Counted from the stretch's first letter, positions 54,562-63,425 are shown. The stretch is DNA of 64,000 nt from Pectobacterium carotovorum (GCA_016415585.1 CP066552.1:2418001-2482000), one strand, 5' to 3'. Made by a program: numbers and translations. The notes: generated by a model not told the origin, from the letters alone.

Positions 54562-56397
54562 TCAGGAAATTTTTTTCAAATAACGAATGACGACACCACA
54601 TGCGACCTTGATAGGCAGGCATTGATCGTCATATGTCGCTTTAGATAATAGGATGTAACCCTGATATTGGTCGCTCCCCGAACCCGCATTGACCATTTGG
54701 TTGACGACATCATCGATGCTGGATTCCGGCCATGTCCAATTTTTGAGTGCTGAATCTTCCGCAGCGTTCTTCGTCATTAGAATGTTAGCGACGAGCATAT
54801 TTTGCTCATCTACCGTTGGATTCCCTTGCTGAACCCAATCTGCAAATGTTTTCCAGCGTGTTTCTACTGAGTTGTTGCCATTGAACATATAGTTAACCAA
54901 CATGCCCGTTGATGAGGCTTGTTGGGGCGCCTGGTTATAGAGGCTTTCTTCACCTGCTTTACGCCAAACACCAAGTAACTTACTTGCACTCTGAAAAGCG
55001 AACATAATGGCCAGATTTTTTGCCAGAGCTTGGAAACCTTTATTGATTATCCAATTGCCAATTTTGGTAAGCGAAGAATCGACAGTACCGGAAGGCACAT
55101 CAACATCGGTATCAACGCTGGTATCCGTATCAACATCAATATTCGTATCCTGATCGGTATCCACATCCACATCCACGTCAACATCCGCATCTATATCGAC
55201 ATCTATATCGACATCGACAAATACCACATCAACATCAATATCCACATCGATATCCACGTCAATATCCGTGTCCTGCACCACATCAATATCCGTATCCACG
55301 TCAATGTCCGTGTCAACATCGATATCGATATCGACATCAACATTAATCGGGTCGATATCTTCTGCGTCATCCGGCTCAAAACTGGCGGATTCATTACTGG
55401 TTTGAAACCGATTGGCAATTTTGTTGTAGAGAGACTGAGACTGATTCACCAGAGATTTCATACCGCCGGGTATCGCTTTCATAATAGTGACAGCCATATC
55501 AACCATCATATAAACCTGAAAGCCAAGATAGGCGGTATAGGTTAGATCATAGGAGATAACCCACCAGGGAATAGTTGGACCGGTATAAGTTTGAGCGATA
55601 ATTTTATTGCCATTATTCGTGCCCAGCCAGTACATACCAAATGTATCAGGCTTTCCTTCCCACGCCATTTCACGATAAATACCTCTGAGATCAATGCCAG
55701 AAGTTTTCGTCGCACCGCTCGTTGTTAAGTTACCATTTACATAGGATAGTACTTGTTCAGATGAGCCATTCGCCGGTTGGTACATTGCCTGACCATCAGC
55801 AATAACAACCGTCGCACTAAGCTCATCAGGGAACACAAATCCATAATCATTATTGCTTTGATAAAGGTAATATTTACCTGGCCAAGCATAAAGAGAATTT
55901 AATGCCCAGAAAGTCACTATCGAAAAAGCATTATAGGTACAGCCTTTATATTGTGTGTTATCGAAAAAATTTTCTATTTGTGTATTAAGCGTCAGAATAT
56001 TATCTGGATTAAGCAGAATTTCATTAAATTGCAACGCAGTTGGAGAGTAAGGTTGCGCGGTATATTGCTGATAAAAAGCAAAAGCCTGATTAGAAGCATT
56101 CTGCATATCCGTTGTGACGGTAAATGTCTGCGTTCCACTAGGCGCAAGGATATCAGGCACCCACAGGGCAACGGGGAACTGGTCTTCTTCTCTGACAATG
56201 ACCAAGCGAGCAACTAAAGCCTCGATATTAATATTGGCAGAACCATTCCCAGGAACCGTGCCAGTTTTAGTATAAATCTGATCTAAATCCTCAGGAGAAA
56301 GATTATCTGAGCTAGATGGCTTCGCATCCATTGTTGAATAAACAATAATATTTGATGGAAGCATGTTTTTTATATTGACAAAGTTATTAGATGACAT
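54562..56397 (-). CDS. Unknown membrane-associated protein with Val/Ile-Asp repeat (cluster protein B)
   Basis: 611 residues, no signal peptide, family not recognised. Residues about 1-270 share a pattern with the next gene upstream (56499-58133): AFYQQYTAQPYSPTALQF aligns with KFYQYIQAYPTSNTATNF, and FFDNTQYKGCT...YYLYQS with FFQGTKQFKNCT...FYMYQS. Hydrophobic stretches lie near 153-179, 275-311 and 459-480. Residues about 350-437 are an alternating Val/Ile-Asp repeat. The start follows AGGGGG. Its stop is 12 bp from the methyltransferase start, so they form one operon. It may be the methyltransferase substrate, a carrier or a pore-like partner; none is proven. Confidence 0.7.
   Translation of the reverse strand: MSSNNFVNIKNMLPSNIIVYSTMDAKPSSSDNLSPEDLDQIYTKTGTVPGNGSANINIEALVARLVIVREEDQFPVALWVPDILAPSGTQTFTVTTDMQNASNQAFAFYQQYTAQPYSPTALQFNEILLNPDNILTLNTQIENFFDNTQYKGCTYNAFSIVTFWALNSLYAWPGKYYLYQSNNDYGFVFPDELSATVVIADGQAMYQPANGSSEQVLSYVNGNLTTSGATKTSGIDLRGIYREMAWEGKPDTFGMYWLGTNNGNKIIAQTYTGPTIPWWVISYDLTYTAYLGFQVYMMVDMAVTIMKAIPGGMKSLVNQSQSLYNKIANRFQTSNESASFEPDDAEDIDPINVDVDIDIDVDTDIDVDTDIDVVQDTDIDVDIDVDIDVDVVFVDVDIDVDIDADVDVDVDVDTDQDTNIDVDTDTSVDTDVDVPSGTVDSSLTKIGNWIINKGFQALAKNLAIMFAFQSASKLLGVWRKAGEESLYNQAPQQASSTGMLVNYMFNGNNSVETRWKTFADWVQQGNPTVDEQNMLVANILMTKNAAEDSALKNWTWPESSIDDVVNQMVNAGSGSDQYQGYILLSKATYDDQCLPIKVACGVVIRYLKKIS
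55081..55350. repeat. Degenerate GAT-ATC/GTC hexamer tract coding Val/Ile-Asp alternation
   Basis: About 270 bp of imperfect 6-bp units on the minus strand (Asp alternating with Val or Ile, with occasional Thr or Gln). Codon choice varies along the tract, so it is not a fresh slippage product. Runs of alternating Asp could bind divalent cations or form a beta-strand. Confidence 0.85.
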
Positions 56398-56498
56398 CGC
56401 ACCCCCTGTTTTATGGCCACCTTAAATATATAATAAAAACACCGACAAAATAAAAAAGGAGAAAAGGAAAGAGAAAAACATTTCTCTTTCCAATAGAA

Positions 56499-58133
56499 TC
56501 ACATTACACTCATATCGAAATCTGGTCCTTCAGGAGAATCACCGCTCTCTTCATCAGCTTGTCTCTCGTTCATGGCTTCTTGCTGTTCTTTCAAATCATT
56601 CAGATTTTCATTGGAGGCATTTATTTCATCTATTGTTTCCGAACTAATATCATCACCTAAATTCTGAACGATGGACTTCAGGCTCGAATCTATTTCATTG
56701 AAAGTAATTTCAAGGCTTGAGCTTACTTCTTTTATTTCAGGAAGCGTTGAAGCATTAGCTAACTCTTCTGATGCAGAACGTAATTTCTGAGCCACGTCCT
56801 CTATTTCATCGTTCACACCATATTGAGCAATTTTATCAAGCTGGTTACTATATTCATCGATCTGCCCCTGTAAAACAGTTCGTTGCTGCTGAAATGACAG
56901 CTCATCAGCAGCAGCTTGCATATTTTTGCCAGCAGAATCAAGATCGCTATCAAACTTAATATCTGACTGTGCTCTATCAGCCACATCTTGGTTGTTTTTA
57001 GCGATTTGTTCAGAAATCGAGTCTAACTTATTATTAATCTCTTCATTCTGCTCTTTTGTTAACTCTTTTTCTTGATTTTCTCTTTCTTTAGCCAGCCTGG
57101 CTTTCCGTTTACCCCAAGTAAGTTCATAAACAAAGTGCACCCCCATTAACAAGCCAACACTGTTACTTATGTAATCAAAAATAGTCGAAAAACTAGTTGA
57201 GCTTTTCGTACTAAGATCTTTTTTATCTTTCGTACCACAGGATTGATTTCCATTTATCGTCCCTGACATCATTGGAATTACGCTATCCGGTGAATTATTA
57301 CCATTGTTAATTTGATTGCTTGACACCCAACTTATGACCAAACAAATAGATGGAAAATCTGCATTAACATCAGAAACAAACTGACCTTTATTGTAAGTCA
57401 GACTCGTATTTTTACCACTTGAGTCGGTATAAAAAATACTGTAACCACCATTATTATCAGTCAAATCAAATGGCACTTTTAAATTATTTAAATTAAATAT
57501 AACCTGACCATTGGCCACCACATCATCAGATGTTGATTGATACATATAGAAAGTATAAGAAGGATTAAAGCCTACAGAAGTGCCAGCAAAAGTTCCTATA
57601 TAACTCTGAACACTTGCATAAGTCACTGAAGTACAATTTTTGAATTGCTTTGTTCCCTGAAAGAAAGTATCAATAGCATTCTCTGCCGGAGGCTGGGTCT
57701 GCGTACCATTATTCTGCTGACTTTTCAAAGCACTAATGAAGTTGGTTGCAGTATTGGAAGTAGGGTATGCTTGAATATATTGATAGAATTTATAGGTATT
57801 TTCCATTGCATCGAGTGCATCACTAGCTATGCTATAAGGAGGATAGACATCCGAAGTCGAAGTTAATGGTAGGCTCGCGCTTGTATCCGCCACCGGAAAG
57901 CCATTCGATGGTAGAGAAAACACCACATCATAAATCAGATTGTCGGTATCAAGCATAACATCGGTCGTACTATTTGCTGCAATTTGATTATCACTCCCAG
58001 ACGTCTCCAAATAGCTTAATGATGCTTGATAGATCATTTCCATCGACGGTGAATCACTTGTATCAAAAGAACTAATTGCATTAACCGATTTATTAGTTTC
58101 ATTGGTCACCGACCATTTGCTATTGTTAGCCAT
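56499..58133 (-). CDS. Unknown membrane protein with coiled coil (cluster protein A)
   Basis: 544 residues, no signal peptide. The first ~270 residues align with protein B (54562-56397), so the two are paralogues. One hydrophobic segment (about 318-336, YISNSVGLLMGVHFVYELTW) is followed by a basic stop-transfer (GKRKARLAKE) and a long coiled coil (about 345-520, rich in Glu, Gln, Asn), ending in an acidic tail. Probably inner-membrane anchored with the coiled coil in the cytosol. GAGGA precedes the ATG. 101 bp separate it from protein B. Function unknown; position suggests a structural or substrate role in the borosin-type system. Confidence 0.7.
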   Translation of the reverse strand: MANNSKWSVTNETNKSVNAISSFDTSDSPSMEMIYQASLSYLETSGSDNQIAANSTTDVMLDTDNLIYDVVFSLPSNGFPVADTSASLPLTSTSDVYPPYSIASDALDAMENTYKFYQYIQAYPTSNTATNFISALKSQQNNGTQTQPPAENAIDTFFQGTKQFKNCTSVTYASVQSYIGTFAGTSVGFNPSYTFYMYQSTSDDVVANGQVIFNLNNLKVPFDLTDNNGGYSIFYTDSSGKNTSLTYNKGQFVSDVNADFPSICLVISWVSSNQINNGNNSPDSVIPMMSGTINGNQSCGTKDKKDLSTKSSTSFSTIFDYISNSVGLLMGVHFVYELTWGKRKARLAKERENQEKELTKEQNEEINNKLDSISEQIAKNNQDVADRAQSDIKFDSDLDSAGKNMQAAADELSFQQQRTVLQGQIDEYSNQLDKIAQYGVNDEIEDVAQKLRSASEELANASTLPEIKEVSSSLEITFNEIDSSLKSIVQNLGDDISSETIDEINASNENLNDLKEQQEAMNERQADEESGDSPEGPDFDMSVM

Positions 58134-58205
58134 GTATATTTCCTCACGTTAATTTATGCCAAAATAATCAATTAAAAGCAACACTATCATTATCTACTAC
58201 TGCCG

Positions 58206-58494
58206 CTATAGCGCTATAATACTGGAAAATATCATCAATATTAAGAAAGGCACCAAGATAACCATATACCTATATTTTGGCCACTTCTGAAAACTAAAAG
58301 TTATTCTATAATAATAGTGGGGCTGCTTATTATTATAGAATAACGTCGAATTCTTTGCATTATCACCATCAATATTATCCGCAAACAGAATCAATTCAGA
58401 GAAATGACCTTCCGATTGAGGCATAAACATAACAACCAGCATTGACTACATCTTGAGGAACTGAATTATTTAATACGAAAATATAATCTCTCAT
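58206..58494 (-). pseudogene. Small frameshifted gene at the head of the cluster
   Basis: ATG at 58494, preceded by GGGGGG, opens a 32-codon frame (MRDYIFVLNNSVPQDVVNAG...) that stops at 58396. An overlapping +1/-1 frame continues to 58206 as SEGHFSELILFADNIDGDN... and ends in a transmembrane helix (MVILVPFLILMIFSSIIAL). Together they read as one ~95-residue membrane protein broken by a frameshift. Alternatively they are two small overlapping genes. The N-terminal pattern (YIFVLNNS) recalls the N-terminus of the cluster proteins. Confidence 0.45.
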
Positions 58495-58985
58495 CACAGC
58501 CCCCCTTTTTTATATTTATTGAACTTTAAACCATCATTAATACAGAAGAATATCGTAACCATATACGAATAAAAATCAACGTGATAAATGGCCGACAGCT
58601 AAATATCAAGAGTGCGCTAAACGCCATTAATAGGCAGATACGAATCTATGAAACTGCACAGCGCCGCTAAATAATCCGTGTCGTTCAAACAACATGGCTC
58701 ACATGGAGAGCAGGCTTTTCTATATTTCCTTTTCTCCTCTTCGGTAGTAGTTTGCTGCGCACTATCCTGATGGGTATAAATTAAAGCTTCATTATGGCGG
58801 CAAGGAAGTAAATCTCGATGAGCATACTCAGGTAAGTGCACACTGCTCACAGCGGAGCCAAAGGGGCGAGTCTCACGCGTACACAGCTAATGTACATGCA
58901 ATTTGGAGAATGACGAATAGAGTGGTTAATTCAGGTATATTGTCATGGTTCCCACTTTCGACTAACGTGTTGAGGAGACCTAATT
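58495..58985. other. Intergenic region with repeat relic
   Basis: 491 bp. The left part should carry the promoter of the cluster. A 77-codon minus frame (58617-58850) ends in a Cys-rich tail but begins inside the repeat relic at 58811-58917; I do not count it as a gene. The right end carries the folM ribosome site GAGGAG. Confidence 0.5.
58811..58917. repeat. Diverged copy of the mosaic intergenic repeat
   Basis: GATGAGCATACTCAGGTAAGTG matches GATGAGCTTACTCAGGTAAGTG in the 3681-4023 element except one base. It then continues with the same order of motifs (GGGGC, CACGCG, GTACATGCA, AATGACG), truncated and degraded. Confidence 0.65.
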
Positions 58986-59708
58986 GTGGCAACTTTTTCT
59001 TCCGCTCCCGTGTTAATCACCGGCGGCGCACGGCGTATTGGGCTGGCACTGGCGCGTTCGTTTATGGCTCAGTCGATTCCTGTCATCATCAGCTATCGCA
59101 CGCCTTATCCCGAACTAGAGGCGCTACAGCAAAACGGTGCTATTTGCCTGACCGCCGATTTTTCCACCACGGAAAACCTCTATGCGTTTGCGGAGCAAAT
59201 CCAGTCGCTTACGCCGCAGCTGCGCGCCATCATTCACAATGCCAGCCGCTGGGAGCCAGAAAGCCCCGCGACACCGCCAGAACAAACGCTGGCCGATATG
59301 CTACAAATTCACGTCTATACGCCCTATTTACTCAATCAACTGTTGGAATCTTGCCTGCGTGGGCAAGGTATCGCAGGTGCCGACATTATTCATCTGACGG
59401 ATTACGTAGTAGAAAAAGGTAGCGAGAAACACATCGCCTATGCTGCCAGTAAGGCGGCGCTGGATAACATGACGCGTTCCTTTGCCCGCAAACTGGCACC
59501 GGAAGTAAAGGTAAACGCCATTGCCCCCAGTTTAATCACATTTAAGGAGCAAGATGACGAGGGATATCGTCAACAGGCGCTGGACAAGTCCTTGATGAAA
59601 ATTGCCCCTGGTGAAGAGGAAATTGTCCGACTGGTGGATTATCTGTTCAGCAGTAACTACGTCACTGGAAAAACGTTGGGGGTTGATGGCGGTCGGGCTT
59701 TGCGCTAA
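58986..59708 (+). CDS. folM: Dihydromonapterin reductase FolM
   Basis: 240 residues, a pteridine-type short-chain dehydrogenase. The TGGARRIG cofactor loop (residues 12-19) has the NADP-binding RR, then HNAS and the catalytic Tyr-Lys in HIAYAASKAALDNMTRSFARKLAPEVKVNAIAPS. It reduces dihydromonapterin to tetrahydromonapterin and has weak dihydrofolate reductase activity. The GTG start at 58986 follows GAGGAG. Close to E. coli FolM. Confidence 0.92.
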   Translation: MATFSSAPVLITGGARRIGLALARSFMAQSIPVIISYRTPYPELEALQQNGAICLTADFSTTENLYAFAEQIQSLTPQLRAIIHNASRWEPESPATPPEQTLADMLQIHVYTPYLLNQLLESCLRGQGIAGADIIHLTDYVVEKGSEKHIAYAASKAALDNMTRSFARKLAPEVKVNAIAPSLITFKEQDDEGYRQQALDKSLMKIAPGEEEIVRLVDYLFSSNYVTGKTLGVDGGRALR

Positions 59709-59885
59709 AGCCCCACACCACAGAAATGGCGGGGTACTTACACCATTTCTTTTTCCCCATATATTTAATGAGTGAGCAGATTACGTATAATTTTTTTCTT
59801 TATTCTTGTTGTCCAAATCTTTCATTAACGAACCGTCCCACTGGCATGCACGCCCCCGAAAGCGCATGCAATGAGATGGCGGGAA

Positions 59886-61088
59886 TTATTTCGTCTCTTT
59901 TTTCTTCACTCGCGCCTTACGCTGGTACGCTTTATTGCTAGCGACATACGTCAGGTAGGCTGCACGCGTCAGCCCGCCAGTACGCTGGGCGAAGGCATCG
60001 TAGGTCGTATCAGGTGGAAAACCAAACTCGGCCAATGCCCGTTCCCACGCTTCACGATGTGCCGGTTTGTGCAACGTTTTATCGTAGTCAGGGAAACCGT
60101 TACCGGCAAAGCATTCGGCTGATACGCTGCTATAAGCCCCATTGTTCATATAGCTGCGCCCAGCTTTAAAAGCGGTATCCTGACTGGCTTTCTCGATCGA
60201 ACACGGTCCCCATGACAGGCGATAGCCACTTTTCTGTGCGCTGATGCTTGGGCCATAGCCAACCGGGAACAGAATGTCGTCTTCCGACAACGTTTTCGAT
60301 CCCACATACTCATAGTTACCGCGCAGAAACGAGTGATCCATAACAATCGAGCACTTTTCAGACAAGGGTGATGCCACGATCTCCGACAGAGGGAGATTAC
60401 GCTCGGTTGTGCGAAGCAGATAAGGTCGAACAAACAGCGGCATCGTCATCACATCATTCCAGATGCTGTGTTCAGCAAACAGTTCGTCCTTTTGCATCTG
60501 ACGCAGGTTACCAATCACCAGAACATAGCCATCGGTATGCAAATCTATTTCGACCCGAAAGATATCGCCCGGAACCGTTTTATGCTGCTGGTTTTTCGCA
60601 CTCATCAACCGTTCCAGTTTGTGCGCATAATCCGCCGGCAATCGCTCGCGATAAGATCGCAGCCAGTCGACAATCTCTTCTTTAGTGGTCAAATGACGGC
60701 ATTCTGGCAACGGTAGTCCGATTGAGTTGCGGTAATTGCTGGCGTTGATATAACCGTAGCTTCCCGAGTTCAGCGTTCTGACGCCCGCAGAAAACACAAT
60801 GCCATCGGCCATCACGCTGGAAACGCTGGTGTACGTCAGCTTCTTTTCTTTACCGCGCGCGGTTCTCGGCAAAATAACGTCACGTTCGCGCGTGTGAATA
60901 ATGACGTCTTCTTCCTGATAATTTAACTCGGTGGCGGTAATGCGCTTACGGACCGTGTCGCCATCGAAGCAGATGAAATAGTCGTTACGCACGGTGATAA
61001 TATCCCATTCAGACGACAACGGTTCCAGCCCGAAGTAAGGACGTAAGGCTTCCTGCATCCAGCTGTTTATCTGTTCAATCGGTTTCAT
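59886..61088 (-). CDS. Hypothetical protein with a possible Imm26-like domain
   Basis: 400 residues, no signal peptide. It is not Tus, which might be expected beside rstAB, as none of its motifs are present. Residues 1-130 are mixed with ITATELNYQEEDVIIHTRERDV. About 172-200 has GDIFRVEIDLHTDGYVLVIGNLRQ, a pattern reminiscent of the immunity protein 26 barrel, but no toxin gene is adjacent. The C-terminal half is unknown, ending in a basic tail (KARVKKKETK). Convergent with folM and divergent from rstA. Function unknown. Confidence 0.6.
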   Translation of the reverse strand: MKPIEQINSWMQEALRPYFGLEPLSSEWDIITVRNDYFICFDGDTVRKRITATELNYQEEDVIIHTRERDVILPRTARGKEKKLTYTSVSSVMADGIVFSAGVRTLNSGSYGYINASNYRNSIGLPLPECRHLTTKEEIVDWLRSYRERLPADYAHKLERLMSAKNQQHKTVPGDIFRVEIDLHTDGYVLVIGNLRQMQKDELFAEHSIWNDVMTMPLFVRPYLLRTTERNLPLSEIVASPLSEKCSIVMDHSFLRGNYEYVGSKTLSEDDILFPVGYGPSISAQKSGYRLSWGPCSIEKASQDTAFKAGRSYMNNGAYSSVSAECFAGNGFPDYDKTLHKPAHREAWERALAEFGFPPDTTYDAFAQRTGGLTRAAYLTYVASNKAYQRKARVKKKETK

Positions 61089-61208
61089 CTTCAGCGGTTC
61101 CCTGTGGAATCATCAGTGATATGTCGTCGCCATTTTCGGTAAACAGCGAGAGTCAGGCACAATCTTGCCTAAAAAAGTACGCGTTGCAGCTTATCTAATT
61201 CGGACAGA

Positions 61209-61225
61209 TAAACAAACACTTAACA
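61209..61225 (-). promoter_or_regulatory. Possible PhoP box upstream of rstA (reverse orientation)
   Basis: On the minus strand TGTTAA-GTGTT-TGTTTA fits the PhoP direct repeat (T/G)GTTTA-N5-(T/G)GTTTA except one base. rstA is PhoP-activated in E. coli. The orientation faces away from rstA, so this is tentative. Confidence 0.35.
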
Positions 61226-61305
61226 CCCATTTACGCTTCATCTCTCGTTTATCACCTATCATCAAGCTATGCTATCAGCAACAAGATGGGGATGACGTAG
61301 ATACC

Positions 61306-62043
61306 ATGCATAAGATTGTTTTTATAGAAGATGATACCGAGGTCGGAAAATTGATCGCGGCCTACCTCGGCAAGCATGACATTGATGTTCAGGTTGAGGC
61401 TCGAGGCGATCGGGCATTGGCCTTTATTGAACAACAGCAGCCTGACCTTGTGCTGTTGGACATTATGCTGCCCGGCAAAGACGGCATGACCATCTGTCGG
61501 GAATTGCGGCCACAGTACAGCGGCCCGATAGTGCTGCTGACCTCGCTGGACAGCGATATGAATCATATTCTGGCGCTGGAAATGGGTGCTGATGATTACA
61601 TTCTGAAAACCACGCCGCCCGCCGTTTTGCTCGCCCGTTTGCGCCTGCATTTGCGACAATACACCACAGTCCCCCAAGCCGTGCCAGAAACAGCCGCGCC
61701 CACCGCGTTACAAGTGCATAAATCACTGCACTTCGGCCTGCTCTGCATCGATCCCGTCAATCGGGAAGTGACATTAGGGCAAGAGCACATCGTGTTATCC
61801 ACTGCGGATTTCGATCTACTCTGGCAGTTGGCGACCCATGCAGGCCACATCATGGATCGGGATGCGCTGCTGAAAAACCTGCGCGGGGTAACCTATGACG
61901 GCATGGATCGCAGTATTGACGTCGCGATTTCCCGCCTGCGTAAAAAATTGTACGACAACCCATTGGAACCGTTTCGTATCAAAACGGTGCGCAATAAAGG
62001 CTATCTGTTCGCCCCCAATACCTGGGAGAGTGTCACGCTATGA
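61306..62043 (+). CDS. rstA: Response regulator RstA
   Basis: 245 residues, OmpR-family regulator. The receiver has the acidic cluster VFIEDD (residues 5-10), phospho-Asp in LVLLDIMLPGKDGMTICREL and Lys in YILKTTPP. The winged-helix DNA-binding domain is at about 140-240 (MDRDALLKNLRGVTYDGMDRSIDVAISRLRKKL). The ATG at 61306 is used because the longer frame to 61165 adds residues not in the family. It binds the consensus TACATNTNGTTACA; such a box lies before asr. It overlaps rstB by 4 bp. Confidence 0.94.
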   Translation: MHKIVFIEDDTEVGKLIAAYLGKHDIDVQVEARGDRALAFIEQQQPDLVLLDIMLPGKDGMTICRELRPQYSGPIVLLTSLDSDMNHILALEMGADDYILKTTPPAVLLARLRLHLRQYTTVPQAVPETAAPTALQVHKSLHFGLLCIDPVNREVTLGQEHIVLSTADFDLLWQLATHAGHIMDRDALLKNLRGVTYDGMDRSIDVAISRLRKKLYDNPLEPFRIKTVRNKGYLFAPNTWESVTL

Positions 62044-63353
62044 GAAAGCTGTTCGTCCAGTTTTTTCTATTGCTGTTCGCTTGCTTTGTCGTCATGACGC
62101 TACTGGTCGGGCTGGTCTATAAAGTCACAGCCGAACGCGCCGGGCGTCAGTCCATGGATGATCTGATGAAAAGCTCGCTCTATCTCATTCGTAACGAGCT
62201 ACGCGCGATCCCCCCCCGCGAATGGCATAAGACCATCAGCCAACTCGATTTAAATCTGTCGTTCAAACTGCATATCGAACCCGTGAGCAAATATGCTCTG
62301 AGCCCCAAGAATCGACAGCGTTTGAATCAGGGGGAAATTATCGCACTGGATGATGAATACACGTTTATCCAACGCATTCCCCGCAGCCATTACGTTCTCG
62401 CCGTCGGCCCGATTCCTTATTTGTTCTTCCTACATGAAATGCGGCTGCTGGATTTGCTACTGGTGATGCTCATCGGGCTGTCACTCGCGTTGCCGGTTTT
62501 CTTGTGGATGCGGCCACACTGGCAGGCCATGCTCAAACTGGAGAATGCAGCACAGCGTCTAGGGAATGGTCATCTGGAGGAACGCATCCACTTCGATAGT
62601 ACCTCAAGCCTGTTCCGGCTCGGCGTCGCCTTTAACCGGATGGCGGATAACCTGAATCAGCTCATCAGCAGTAAAAAACAACTGATTGACAATATTGCGC
62701 ACGAACTGCGTACGCCGTTGGTCAGACTGCGCTATCGACTGGCCATGAGCGACAATCTGACGGAAGACGAGCAGCAGGCGTTAAACCGGGATATTGGTCA
62801 ACTTGAAGCGCTGATTGACGAACTGCTGACGTATGCCAGACTCGACCGCCCACAGGTGACATTACATCTTGCCAATATTGATATTCCTTCGTGGCTACAG
62901 GCAAAAGTTGACGATTTCCGTCTGATCCACCCTGATAAGCACATTTCGTTGGAAATCCCCCATTCAGCACAGATTGGCGCGCTCGATTTGCGCCTGATGG
63001 AGCGGGTTCTGAATAACCTGATCGGTAATGGACTACGCTTCTGCCATAACCAACTGCACATCAGCCTGACGTCCGACGCAGAGCACATCGCGTGTCTGCA
63101 AGTCGAAGATGACGGCTCCGGTATTCCACCCGACAGCCGGGAAAGCGTGTTTGAACCGTTTGTCCGTCTGGAAGCGGGTATCGAGAACAGCAGCGGCGGA
63201 TGTGGGCTGGGGCTGGCGATTGTTCATGCTATCGCCCGGGCTTACGACGGCAGCATTACCGTGGATGACAGCCCACTCGGCGGAGCCCGTTTCCGTTTTT
63301 GCTGGCCGGTAAAAACCGCAACAACGCAGGCCGCAATCGTCATTCAGCACTAG
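62040..63353 (+). CDS. rstB: Sensor kinase RstB
   Basis: 437 residues. Two transmembrane helices (about 1-30 and 132-155) flank a periplasmic domain (IPRSHYVLAVGPIPYLF just before the second). A HAMP segment follows, then HisKA with the phospho-His in NIAHELRTPLVRLRYRL and an HATPase (LEVDDGSGIPPDSRE-type N box and GGCGLGLAIVHAIARA). It phosphorylates RstA. It is coupled to rstA through ATGA. The asr gene it controls is 178 bp downstream. Confidence 0.94.
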   Translation: MRKLFVQFFLLLFACFVVMTLLVGLVYKVTAERAGRQSMDDLMKSSLYLIRNELRAIPPREWHKTISQLDLNLSFKLHIEPVSKYALSPKNRQRLNQGEIIALDDEYTFIQRIPRSHYVLAVGPIPYLFFLHEMRLLDLLLVMLIGLSLALPVFLWMRPHWQAMLKLENAAQRLGNGHLEERIHFDSTSSLFRLGVAFNRMADNLNQLISSKKQLIDNIAHELRTPLVRLRYRLAMSDNLTEDEQQALNRDIGQLEALIDELLTYARLDRPQVTLHLANIDIPSWLQAKVDDFRLIHPDKHISLEIPHSAQIGALDLRLMERVLNNLIGNGLRFCHNQLHISLTSDAEHIACLQVEDDGSGIPPDSRESVFEPFVRLEAGIENSSGGCGLGLAIVHAIARAYDGSITVDDSPLGGARFRFCWPVKTATTQAAIVIQH

Positions 63354-63360
63354 CACTGAG

Positions 63361-63379
63361 ACGGCGGTAATTCCGCCGC
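63361..63379 (+). terminator. Hairpin after rstB
   Basis: The stem CGGCGG/CCGCCG around TAATT, followed by CTTCTCC. Confidence 0.5.
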
Positions 63380-63411
63380 TTCTCCCTGTCTTTCCCACTT
63401 TTGCTGGCTTG

Positions 63412-63425
63412 TACATTAGGTTACA
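63412..63425 (+). promoter_or_regulatory. RstA box upstream of asr
   Basis: TACATTAGGTTACA matches the RstA consensus TACATNTNGTTACA at 11 of the 12 fixed positions. It lies about 107 bp before asr, as in the E. coli asr promoter. Confidence 0.8.

Noticed and set aside
55081..55350. Possible CRISPR-like or non-coding tandem array
   Set aside because: The units are degenerate 6-bp codon pairs within a long open frame, without distinct repeats and spacers and without cas genes nearby.
55030..55545. Plus-strand open frame of 171 codons rich in Ile-Asn/His
   Set aside because: It is the complement of the Val/Ile-Asp repeat tract in the minus-strand gene. It has no ribosome site, and its repeat composition is a by-product of the real coding strand.
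58617..58850. 77-codon minus-strand frame with Cys-rich C-terminus
   Set aside because: Its N-terminal third is read from the degraded intergenic repeat, no ribosome site is visible, and the Cys pattern fits no zinc-finger family I know.
59886..61088. Replication terminus protein Tus
   Set aside because: The position near rstAB suggested it, but length (400 against about 309) and sequence do not fit.
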